Shown one piece after another: positions 55,016-62,370 of a stretch of 64,000 nt of DNA; the first letter of the stretch is position 1, and every line of letters begins with the position of its first letter. Below the pieces are notes generated by a model. It did no database searches. It was given only the letters and a program-made list of their open reading frames with translations, and was not told where the DNA came from. The position numbers and the translations under genes are program-made. Source of the stretch: CAVVAL01 sp963742725 (GTDB lineage Bacteria; Actinomycetota; Actinomycetes; Mycobacteriales; Cryptosporangiaceae). Location of the stretch: positions 186,001-250,000 of the forward strand of contig CAVUMX010000004.1 of the NCBI GenBank assembly GCA_963742725.1, in the 5' to 3' direction.

Positions 55016-56181
55016 GCGAGCTCCGGGCGCTTCTCACCGTCACCGGGGCCGACCGGCCCGGCATCACGGCGGCGCTGTTCACGGCGCTGGCCCGCCACGA
55101 CGTCGAAGTCCGTGACGTCGAGCAGGTCGTGATCCGGGGCCGGCTCGTCCTCGGGGTGCTCGTCACCCTGCGGGGCGAGTCGGCGCCGTTCCGGGAAGCC
55201 GTCCGGGGCGTCGCCGCCGACCTCGGCGTCCACCTCGACGTCGACTTCGGCGACGCCGCCGACGGGCCCATGGTCCGGCGCGGCAGCCGGCACCACGTGA
55301 TCGTCCTCGGCATGCCGCTCTCCGCGGTCGCCGTCGCCGACATCGCCGACCGCATCGCCGAACTCGGCGGCAACATCGACACGATCACCCGCCTCTCCAA
55401 ACACCCCGTCACCAGCCTCGAAATGCTCGTCTCCGGCGCCGAAGGCGAAGCACTGCGCGCCGCGCTGTCCCAAGCCGCCAGCGTCGAAGGCGTCGACATC
55501 GCCGTCGAACGTGCCGGACTGCACCGCCGCTCCAAACGGCTCGTCGTCTTCGACGTCGACTCCACCCTCATCACCGGCGAAGTCATCGAAATGCTCGCCG
55601 CCCACGCCGGCTGCGAAGCCGAAGTCGCCGCCGTCACCGACGCCGCCATGCGCGGCGAACTCGACTTCGCCGAATCACTACGCCAACGCGTCGCCGCCCT
55701 CGAAGGCCTCGACGCCGCCGTCATCGACAAGGTCCGCGCCGACCTCACCCTCACCCCCGGCGCCCGCACCCTCATCCGCACCCTCAAACGCATGGGCTAC
55801 CGCTGCGGCATCGTCTCCGGCGGATTCACCCAGGTCACCGACCACCTCGTCGCCATGCTCGACCTCGACTTCGCCGCCGCCAACACCCTCGAAATCATCG
55901 ACGGCCACCTCACCGGCCGCGTCACCGGCGACATCGTCGACCGCCCCGGCAAAGCCCGCGCGCTCGAAAGATTCGCCGCCGAAGCCGACGTACCCATGAG
56001 CCAGACCGTCGCCGTCGGCGACGGCGCCAACGACATCGACATGCTCACCGCCGCCGGCCTCGGCATCGCCTTCAACGCCAAACCCGCGCTGCGGGAAGTC
56101 GCCGACACCGCGCTCAACCACCCCCACCTGGACGCCATCCTCTTCATCCTCGGAATCCCTTCGGAGGAGGCGGCCCGCTGA
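55012..56181 (+). CDS. serB: Phosphoserine phosphatase, ACT-ACT-HAD type
   Basis: A 389-residue enzyme releasing phosphate from phosphoserine, the last step of serine synthesis. Two ACT domains (ALLTVTGADRPGITAALF, and VIVLGMPLSAVAVADIAD near 100) precede the HAD domain with FDVDSTLITGEVIEML (nucleophile Asp near 182) and VGDGANDIDML. The first plausible start is a CTG at 55012 that overlaps the ctaD stop (CTGA); no ATG, GTG or TTG occurs in frame near the conserved N-terminus. The last codons belong to a repeated palindromic element. Confidence 0.92.
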   Translation: MSELRALLTVTGADRPGITAALFTALARHDVEVRDVEQVVIRGRLVLGVLVTLRGESAPFREAVRGVAADLGVHLDVDFGDAADGPMVRRGSRHHVIVLGMPLSAVAVADIADRIAELGGNIDTITRLSKHPVTSLEMLVSGAEGEALRAALSQAASVEGVDIAVERAGLHRRSKRLVVFDVDSTLITGEVIEMLAAHAGCEAEVAAVTDAAMRGELDFAESLRQRVAALEGLDAAVIDKVRADLTLTPGARTLIRTLKRMGYRCGIVSGGFTQVTDHLVAMLDLDFAAANTLEIIDGHLTGRVTGDIVDRPGKARALERFAAEADVPMSQTVAVGDGANDIDMLTAAGLGIAFNAKPALREVADTALNHPHLDAILFILGIPSEEAAR

Positions 56182-56284
56182 GGCACACGTCTCGCCGCCT
56201 TCTCCGCGCCTTGTGTGCCGGAGCACGCGTCGGCTTGTGCGAAGGCGGCGATACGCGCACCTCAGCGGGCTCCAGGTTTAGATC
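56171..56284. repeat. Palindromic 114-bp element, copy 1
   Basis: Ends are inverted: cggcccgctgagg on the left, cctcagcgggct on the right. An inner stem gccgcctt/aaggcggc and a small hairpin gtgc-cgga-gcac are nested inside. It is closely similar to 60395-60508, including the right flank ggctccaggtttagatc. It begins inside the last codons of serB, so the element supplies the stop codon. The following 90 nt to the pncA end show nothing else. Confidence 0.85.
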
Positions 56285-56377
56285 AAGGGCTTTCAAGCTT
56301 TGGTTCGTTACGCTGGGCATCGTCTAGCTGACGGTCCCTGGCTGGCGTGGTCGTCGGCCGCCGTTGCTGGTCGGCGC

Positions 56378-56950
56378 CTACGGGACTACGGGGTCGCCGA
56401 TCAGGGCGATGTTGGCTTCGCGGAGGTCGGCGAGGGCGCGTTCCGTCGTGTCCGACGCCACCCCGGCCGTGAGGTCCAGCAGGACCGTCGTGGTGAAGCC
56501 CTCCCGCGCGGCGTCCAGGGCCGTGGCGCGGACACAGTGGTCCGTGGCGATCCCGACCACGTCCACGTCGGTGACGCCCCGCTCCCGCAACCAGCCGGCC
56601 AGGGACTCGCCGCCTGCCGAGCCCTCGAAGCCGGAGTACGCCGCGACATGCTCGCCCTTGTCGAAGACGGCCTCGATGCGGTCGGTGCGCAGGTTGGGGT
56701 GGAGTTCCATGCCCGCGGTCCCGACGACGCAGTGTGCCGGCCAGGTGTCCACGTAGTTGGGCTCGGCGGAGAAGTGCGCGCCCGGATCGATGTGGTGGTC
56801 GCGGGTGGCGACGACGTGGTCCCAGCCGCGCGCGTCGGCGTCGAGGGCGGCGGTGATCTCGCTGGCCACGGCGGCGCCGCCCGTCACCGCGAGGGATCCG
56901 CCCTCGCAGAAATCGTTCTGGACATCGACGAGGATCACTGCGCGGGTCAT
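56378..56950 (-). CDS. pncA: Nicotinamidase / pyrazinamidase
   Basis: A 190-residue hydrolase turning nicotinamide into nicotinate. The catalytic Asp is in VILVDVQNDFCEGG (near 9), the metal site in TRDHHIDPGAHFS, Lys in AVFDKGEH and the nucleophile Cys in GIATDHCVRATALDA (near 138), so the triad is intact. Its start overlaps the pncB stop by 4 nt, making a two-gene nicotinamide salvage operon. Confidence 0.95.
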   Translation of the reverse strand: MTRAVILVDVQNDFCEGGSLAVTGGAAVASEITAALDADARGWDHVVATRDHHIDPGAHFSAEPNYVDTWPAHCVVGTAGMELHPNLRTDRIEAVFDKGEHVAAYSGFEGSAGGESLAGWLRERGVTDVDVVGIATDHCVRATALDAAREGFTTTVLLDLTAGVASDTTERALADLREANIALIGDPVVP

Positions 56951-58224
56951 CGGGTTGCCTCCGGAAAGTTTACGGGGATCGCCGGGTCACCCTGGGAGAG
57001 TTTCAAGCCCTCCCACGGGATGCTCACCAAAGCTTGCCGTAGATGCTCTCTCGACTCGTCCAAAGTGGGCAGATCCGCGACCCGCTCGCCACCGCGCAGG
57101 AGCGGCCGCTGCAGGAGCCGATCGTGCTGCTGCGCATCCGGAACACCCTGGGTGACGACGACCTCCTCGGTGGCGGTGCCGCTGGCCTTGTGCCGCCGCA
57201 CCGCCGTCTTGCGGCCACCACGCGACCCCTTGTTCTCGCTGCGCTTCGCCACCGGACGCCCGTCGACCTCCACCAGCTTGTAGACCATCCCGGCCGTCGG
57301 ATGCCCGGACCCGGTGACGACGGCCGTCCCGGCCCCGTACGCATCGACCGGACGTGCGGCCAGCGCGGCGATCGCGTACTCGTCGAGATCGCCGGAGACG
57401 ACGATCTTGGTGCCCGTCGCGCCGAGCGAGTCGAGCTGTTCGCGCGCCTGGCGGGCGAGGACGCCCAGGTCACCGGAGTCGATCCGGACCGCGCCCAGTT
57501 CTGGCCCCGCGACCTCGATGGCCGTCCGGATGCCGTTGGTGATGTCGTACGTGTCGACCAGCAGAGTCGTGTCCTTGCCGTGCGTGCTGATCTGGTCGGC
57601 GAACGCGGCCGACTCGTCGTCGTGCAGCAGTGTGAACGAGTGCGCGCTCGTGCCACGGGTCGGGATGCCGTAGCGGCGGCCCGCCTCCAGATTGGACGTC
57701 GCCGTGAATCCGGCCAGGTACGCGGCGCGCGCGGCGGCGACGGCCGCTTCCTCGTGCGCCCGGCGGGACCCCATCTCGATCAGCGGACGGCCCTCGGCCG
57801 CCGTCACCATGCGCGCCGCCGCCGACGCGATCGCGCAGTCGTGGTTGAGGATCGACAGGACCAGCGTCTCGACGACGACCGCGTCCGCGAACGTCCCGCT
57901 GATCGTCAGGACGGGCGATCCGGGGAAGTACAGCTCGCCTTCCGCGTAGGAGTCGACGTCACAGCGGAAGGTGTAGTCGGCCAGCCAGGCGCGGGTCTCG
58001 GCGTCCACGACCCCGGTCAGGAAATCCAGTTCCTCCGGACCGAACCGGAAGGCCTCCAGCGCGTCGAGGAGCCGGCCGATCCCGGCGACCACGCCGTAAC
58101 GGCGCCCGTCCGGGAGGCGCCGCGCGAACACCTCGAAGACGCAGCGGCGCTGGGCGGTCCCGTCGCGAAGCGCGGACGCCAGCATGGTCAGCTCGTAGTG
58201 GTCCGTCAGCAACGCGGTAGTCAC
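56947..58224 (-). CDS. pncB: Nicotinate phosphoribosyltransferase
   Basis: A 425-residue enzyme making nicotinate mononucleotide from nicotinate and PRPP for NAD synthesis. Family blocks are LLTDHYELTMLASALRDG, FEVFARRLPDGRRYGVV, EMGSRRAHEEAAVAAARA, the phosphorylated-His region TSAHSFTLLHDDE and VRIDSGDLG. Start GTG 58224. It is the leading gene of the pncB-pncA pair and diverges from clpS with one GNAT between, resembling the mycobacterial pncB1-clpS neighbourhood. Confidence 0.95.
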   Translation of the reverse strand: MTTALLTDHYELTMLASALRDGTAQRRCVFEVFARRLPDGRRYGVVAGIGRLLDALEAFRFGPEELDFLTGVVDAETRAWLADYTFRCDVDSYAEGELYFPGSPVLTISGTFADAVVVETLVLSILNHDCAIASAAARMVTAAEGRPLIEMGSRRAHEEAAVAAARAAYLAGFTATSNLEAGRRYGIPTRGTSAHSFTLLHDDESAAFADQISTHGKDTTLLVDTYDITNGIRTAIEVAGPELGAVRIDSGDLGVLARQAREQLDSLGATGTKIVVSGDLDEYAIAALAARPVDAYGAGTAVVTGSGHPTAGMVYKLVEVDGRPVAKRSENKGSRGGRKTAVRRHKASGTATEEVVVTQGVPDAQQHDRLLQRPLLRGGERVADLPTLDESREHLRQALVSIPWEGLKLSQGDPAIPVNFPEATR

Positions 58225-58247
58225 AGCGTCAGCCTACGGCGGTGGGG

Positions 58248-58682
58248 CTACTGGAAACGCTTGAGGAAATGGATGTCCTCCGCCCCGTTCGGCAGCCCCT
58301 CGGTGCGGCCCGTCTCCACATAGCCGTGCCGCCGGTAGAAGTCCGGCGCCTGGACCGTCATCGACGACAGGATCATGCGCGTGCACCCGCGCCGCTGGGC
58401 CTCGGCCTCGGCGGCGGCGAGCAGCTTCGTGCCCCAGCCCTGGTGCCGGCTTTCCTCCCGTACCCAGAGCTGCTCGACCGCGCCGCAGTGCCCCCACGCC
58501 CACCCGTTCAGCCCGGCGACCAGTTCGCCGTCGGTGTCGCGCACCTGGACGGTGATCCCCGAGTACTCGGTCGCGCCGGTCGCGGCGACGTTGAACGCGG
58601 CCAGCTCCCTGCTCAGCCGGGACGCGAGTTCGGGATCGGCGTCGCCCACCCGTACCGCGTTCGCCTCGTGTGTCGACGTCAT
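58248..58682 (-). CDS. GNAT family N-acetyltransferase
   Basis: A 144-residue acetyltransferase. The CoA site is EESRHQGWGTKLLAAAEAEA, followed by RRGCTRMILSSMTVQAPDFY and the typical end FYRRHGYVETGR. It starts 24 nt upstream of pncB on the same strand and may be co-transcribed with it. Substrate unknown. Confidence 0.88.
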   Translation of the reverse strand: MTSTHEANAVRVGDADPELASRLSRELAAFNVAATGATEYSGITVQVRDTDGELVAGLNGWAWGHCGAVEQLWVREESRHQGWGTKLLAAAEAEAQRRGCTRMILSSMTVQAPDFYRRHGYVETGRTEGLPNGAEDIHFLKRFQ

Positions 58683-58762
58683 GGCCGGAGTATGTCAACG
58701 GGGTCGAACGGTTTTGCCGACGCGCGAGTTGCGTCGTTGAGGCGCGGTGGCACGATGAACGG

Positions 58763-59050
58763 ATGACCGCACCGATGGCGGCACCAGCCGAAGCCACGGA
58801 GTCGAGCCCGGTCGACGATCGGCCGTGGGTCACGATCGTGTGGGACGACCCCGTCAACCTCATGGTCTACGTCACGTACGTGTTCCAGAAGCTCTTCGGA
58901 TACAACCGGGAGAAGGCCCACAAGCTCATGCTCGACGTGCACACCAAGGGCAGGGCGACGGTCTCCTCCGGGCCCCGGGAGAAGATGGAGTTCGACGTGG
59001 CACGGCTGCACGCGTACGGGCTCTGGGCCACGGTGCAGCGCGACTCGTGA
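58763..59050 (+). CDS. clpS: ATP-dependent Clp protease adaptor ClpS
   Basis: A 95-residue adaptor that hands N-degron substrates to ClpC/ClpA. After a disordered 20-residue start comes the core PWVTIVWDDPVNLMVYVTYV (binding-pocket Asp-Asp included) and AHKLMLDVHTKGRATVSSG. Length is normal. The start ATG 58763 is the one giving the ClpS N-terminus. Its stop overlaps the start of the DUF2017 gene (GTGA). Confidence 0.96.
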   Translation: MTAPMAAPAEATESSPVDDRPWVTIVWDDPVNLMVYVTYVFQKLFGYNREKAHKLMLDVHTKGRATVSSGPREKMEFDVARLHAYGLWATVQRDS

Positions 59051-59526
59051 GGCCATTCCACCGGGACGGCGATGAGCTGGTCGCCACGCTGACATCCGAC
59101 GAGGCCGGGGCGCTCACGCTCGTCCTGAGCCGGGTCGTCGGGCTCGTCGAGGAGGACGTCCAGGACTCCGGGCTGGCACGGCTCTTCCCCGACGGCTACC
59201 GCGACGACCCCGAAGCCGCCGCCGAACTCCGCGACCTGATCAGAGACGACCTGCGCGAGCAGAAGATCCAGAACGCCCACACCGTCCTCGCGACCCTGCC
59301 CGACGGCGGCGAGGTCCGGCTCAGCGCCGCCCAGGCCGAGACGTGGCTCACCGCGCTCAACGACGCCCGCCTCGTCATCGGGGAATGGCTCGACATCAGC
59401 GCGACCACCAGCCTCGACGACGAGCTCCGCGCCGCCGGCCCGGAAACCCCGCGCGGATTCCTGATCCTCGTGTACGACCTGCTCACGTACCTCCTGGACT
59501 CGCTCGTCGGGGCACTGATCGACTAG
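59047..59526 (+). CDS. DUF2017 family protein
   Basis: A 159-residue all-helical actinobacterial protein that nearly always follows clpS. It opens VRPFHRDGDELVATLTSDEA, contains FPDGYRDDPEAAAELRDLI and NDARLVIGEWLDIS, and ends in a hydrophobic LILVYDLLTYLLDSLV. Function unknown; coupling to clpS suggests a link to Clp proteolysis. Confidence 0.88.
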   Translation: MRPFHRDGDELVATLTSDEAGALTLVLSRVVGLVEEDVQDSGLARLFPDGYRDDPEAAAELRDLIRDDLREQKIQNAHTVLATLPDGGEVRLSAAQAETWLTALNDARLVIGEWLDISATTSLDDELRAAGPETPRGFLILVYDLLTYLLDSLVGALID

Positions 59527-59555
59527 CCGGACGGCTCGTTCGGTACTCTGGTGCC

Positions 59556-60017
59556 GTGTTGACGATCGACCAGGCGACCTACGACGCCATCGTCGCGCAC
59601 GCCCGAGCCGACCACCCGGACGAGGCGTGCGGCGTCGTCGCGGGCCCGGCCGGCAGCGACCGGCCCGAGCGGTTCGTCCCGATGCTCAACGCGGCGCGCT
59701 CGCCCACGTTCTACGAGTTCGACTCGATGGACCTGCTCCGCCTCTACCGCGACATGGCCGACCGCGACGAAGACCCCGTGGTGATCTACCACTCGCACAC
59801 GGCCACCGAGGCATACCCCTCACGGACTGACATCAACTTGGCGCAGGAACCAGGCGCCCACTACGTGCTGGTCTCCACCCGCGACCCCGAAACCGTCGAA
59901 TTCCGGTCATTCCGGATCGTCGACGGCGTGGTCAGCGAGGAGCCGGTCGAGGTCGTCCAGTCGTACCTCTTCGGGCACTCGCCCGCCGAAGTCGTCTACG
60001 ACTGTCCCAACCAGTGA
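59556..60017 (+). CDS. mec: JAMM metallopeptidase Mec, releasing cysteine from CysO
   Basis: A 153-residue zinc peptidase of the JAB1/MPN class. The motif HSHTATEAYPSRTD (H-x-H-x10-D, from residue 79) plus the upstream Glu in PDEACGVVAG make a complete JAMM site. In mycobacteria Mec removes cysteine from the C-terminus of the CysO carrier. cysO follows 88 nt downstream. Start GTG 59556. Confidence 0.92.
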   Translation: MLTIDQATYDAIVAHARADHPDEACGVVAGPAGSDRPERFVPMLNAARSPTFYEFDSMDLLRLYRDMADRDEDPVVIYHSHTATEAYPSRTDINLAQEPGAHYVLVSTRDPETVEFRSFRIVDGVVSEEPVEVVQSYLFGHSPAEVVYDCPNQ

Positions 60018-60105
60018 GTTCGACCGCTCACAAAGCGGAATGACCGAGCATCACCCTGCGTTGACGACCCCTAGTTGACACCACAGATCTGAGGAGAACA
60101 CCCCG

Positions 60106-60381
60106 ATGGCGATCGAGGTCCGCATCCCGACCATCCTCCGCACCTACACCGGCGGCCAGAAGGCTGTCGAGGGGGCCGGCGACACGCTCGACGCCCTCCT
60201 CGTCCACCTCGACGGCACCCACCCCGGCCTCCGCGCCCGCCTCGTCACCGACGAAGGCGCCCTCCACCGCTTCGTCAACGTCTACGTCAACGACGAAGAC
60301 GTCCGCTTCACCGGCGCTCTCGAAACCAAGCTCAACGACGGTGACAGCGTGACCATCCTCCCCGCTGTCGCGGGAGGATAG
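60106..60381 (+). CDS. cysO: Sulfur-carrier protein CysO (MoaD/ThiS fold)
   Basis: A 91-residue ubiquitin-like carrier: MAIEVRIPTILRTYTGGQKAV at the start, VNVYVNDEDVRF and NDGDSVTILPAVAGG at the end. The terminal Gly-Gly is the thiocarboxylation site. CysM adds O-phosphoserine-derived alanyl to it and Mec frees cysteine. GAGGAG lies 10 nt before the ATG. Confidence 0.94.
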   Translation: MAIEVRIPTILRTYTGGQKAVEGAGDTLDALLVHLDGTHPGLRARLVTDEGALHRFVNVYVNDEDVRFTGALETKLNDGDSVTILPAVAGG

Positions 60382-60394
60382 TCCCGCTGGTGCG

Positions 60395-60508
60395 CGGCCC
60401 GCTGAGGCACCACGCTCACCGCCGTCTCCGCGGCTTGCGTGCCTGAGCACGCGTCGCCTTGTGCGACGGCGGCGATCGCGGCACCTCAGCGGGCTCCAGG
60501 TTTAGATC
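60395..60508. repeat. Palindromic 114-bp element, copy 2
   Basis: A second copy of the 56171-56284 element in the same orientation, here lying between cysO and cysM. Its ends cggcccgctgagg and cctcagcgggct and right flank are identical to copy 1. The inner stem differs by compensating changes (gtc/gac here, ctt/aag there), so pairing is kept. It fills nearly all of the 143-nt cysO-cysM gap; its end is 16 nt before the cysM start. Confidence 0.85.
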
Positions 60509-60524
60509 TTTAAGGACAAAGCTG

Positions 60525-61475
60525 ATGGCTCGGTACGAATCGCTTCTTGACGCGCTTGGTAACACGCCTCTGGTGGGGTTGCCGCGGTTGTCGCCCAACA
60601 AGGATGTGCGGATCTGGGCGAAGCTGGAGGACCGGAACCCCACCGGGTCGATCAAGGACCGCGCCGCGCTCTACATGATCGCCGACGCCGAAGCCGAAGG
60701 GCGGCTGCGTCCCGGCGACACGATCCTGGAGCCGACCAGCGGAAACACCGGCATCTCGCTGGCCATGGCCGCCAAGCTCAAGGGCTACCGGCTGATCTGC
60801 GTCATGCCCGAGAACACCTCGGTCGAACGCCGCCAGCTCCTCCAGATGTACGGCGCCGAAGTCATCGCGTCGCCGGCCGCCGGCGGGTCCAACCAGGCCG
60901 TCGCCATGGCCAAGGAACTCGCCGCCGACCACCCCGACTGGGTCATGCTCTACCAGTACGGCAACCCGGCGAACGCCCGCGCCCACTACGAGACGACCGG
61001 GCCCGAGATCCTGCGCGACCTGCCGTCCATCACCCACTTCGTCGCCGGCCTCGGCACCACCGGCACGCTCATGGGCACCGGCAAGTTCCTCCGCGAGAAG
61101 GTCCCGGACATCCAGATCATCGCCGCCGAACCCCGGTACGGCGAGCTGGTGTACGGGCTCCGCAACATCGACGAAGGCTTCGTGCCCGAGCTGTACGACG
61201 CGTCCGTCCTCACGACCCGGTTCTCCGTCGGGCCCCGCGACGCCCTGCTCCGCACCCGCCAGCTCATCGAGGTCGAAGGGATCTTCGCCGGCATCTCCAC
61301 CGGCGCGATCCTCCACGCCGCCCTCGCCAGCGCCCACAAGGCCGCCAAGGCGGGGGAGCGCGCCGACATCGCGTTCGTCGTCGCCGACGGTGGCTGGAAG
61401 TACCTGTCCACCGGCGCCTACGCCGGCACCCTCGCCGAGGCCGAAGCCGCCATCGACGGCCAACTCTGGGCCTGA
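60525..61475 (+). CDS. cysM: Cysteine synthase CysM (CysO-dependent)
   Basis: A 316-residue PLP enzyme of the cysteine synthase family. The PLP Lys is in NPTGSIKDRAAL (near 44), phosphate loop in EPTSGNTGISLAMAA, and the C-terminal VEGIFAGISTGAIL. Its context beside mec and cysO indicates the type using O-phosphoserine and thiocarboxylated CysO rather than O-acetylserine and sulfide. ATG 60525 has AAGGAC upstream. It is split from cysO by the repeated palindrome. Confidence 0.94.
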   Translation: MARYESLLDALGNTPLVGLPRLSPNKDVRIWAKLEDRNPTGSIKDRAALYMIADAEAEGRLRPGDTILEPTSGNTGISLAMAAKLKGYRLICVMPENTSVERRQLLQMYGAEVIASPAAGGSNQAVAMAKELAADHPDWVMLYQYGNPANARAHYETTGPEILRDLPSITHFVAGLGTTGTLMGTGKFLREKVPDIQIIAAEPRYGELVYGLRNIDEGFVPELYDASVLTTRFSVGPRDALLRTRQLIEVEGIFAGISTGAILHAALASAHKAAKAGERADIAFVVADGGWKYLSTGAYAGTLAEAEAAIDGQLWA

Positions 61476-61615
61476 CCGCCCCGACCCCCACGCCGCCCCG
61501 ACCCCCACGCCACGCCGGCCCGGCGCCCGCCTCCCGCTCGCCGACGGCGGTGCCCGCCGCGCCCGTCGCGCCGCCCGTCGCCCGTCGCGCCGGCTTGGCG
61601 CCCGTCGCGCCCAGG

Positions 61616-61664
61616 TTCGGACTTTTGAGGGTTCCGGCGACCTCGCCACCCTCAAAAGTCCGAA
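61616..61664. promoter_or_regulatory. 17-bp perfect inverted repeat upstream of the response regulator
   Basis: Arms ttcggacttttgagggt and accctcaaaagtccgaa, 17 of 17 paired, around a 15-nt loop. It ends 39 nt before the response regulator start and begins 140 nt after cysM. It may be the cysM terminator, an autoregulatory operator, or both. Between it and cysM the sequence is low-complexity (cgcccgtcgcgcc-type repeats) with no gene. Confidence 0.7.
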
Positions 61665-61703
61665 AGTCGAGGGGGTGCCGCCGGGGCGGCGTAGCCTCCG
61701 GAC

Positions 61704-62369
61704 GTGCGGATCCTGATCGTCGAGGACGATGACCGGGTGGCGCGTGGCCTGGCCACGGCCCTGACCCGGCACGGCTACGACGTGCGCCGGGTCGCCACGG
61801 CCGCCGACGCGCTGGCCGCCGATCCGGTCGATCTCGTCCTGCTGGATCTCGGCCTGCCCGATGCGGACGGCATCGAGGTGTGCCGCAAGCTCCGCCGGCG
61901 CGGCAGCGTCGCCGTGATCGCGGTGACCGCACGGGCCGAGGAGCGCGACCGCATCGTGGGGCTGCGCAGCGGCGCCGACGACTACGTGGTGAAGCCGTTC
62001 GGGATCGGCGAGCTGCTGGCCCGGATCGAGGCCGTGGCGCGCCGCACCCGCCCGGCGCGGGCGACACCCGCCGACGAGCCCGTGTACGTGGTCGGCCCGC
62101 TGAACGTCGACCTGGCGACCCGCACCGCCACCCTGGACGGAGCCGAGCTGACGCTCACCCGCAAGGAGTTCGACCTCCTCGCGATCCTCGCCGCCAAGCC
62201 GGACGTCGTCTGCACCCGCGACCACCTGCTCGACCAGGTCTGGCAGGCGTCGTGGGAGGCGCCGTCCCGCACGCTGGACGTCCACATCGCGGCGCTCCGC
62301 GCGAAGCTGGGCGCCGGGCCGGTCTCGATCGAGACGGTCCGCGGCGTCGGTTACCGGTTGCGGGGCTGA
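61704..62369 (+). CDS. OmpR-family response regulator
   Basis: A 221-residue regulator with a receiver domain (RILIVEDDDRVARGL; phospho-Asp in LVLLDLGLPDADG near 48; Lys in YVVKPFG) and a C-terminal winged-helix domain (LTRKEFDLLAILAAKPDVV, SRTLDVHIAALRAKLG). It starts at GTG 61704, just after a 17-bp inverted repeat that might be its own operator. Its stop is one base before the kinase gene start. Confidence 0.94.
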   Translation: MRILIVEDDDRVARGLATALTRHGYDVRRVATAADALAADPVDLVLLDLGLPDADGIEVCRKLRRRGSVAVIAVTARAEERDRIVGLRSGADDYVVKPFGIGELLARIEAVARRTRPARATPADEPVYVVGPLNVDLATRTATLDGAELTLTRKEFDLLAILAAKPDVVCTRDHLLDQVWQASWEAPSRTLDVHIAALRAKLGAGPVSIETVRGVGYRLRG

Positions 62370-62370
62370 C

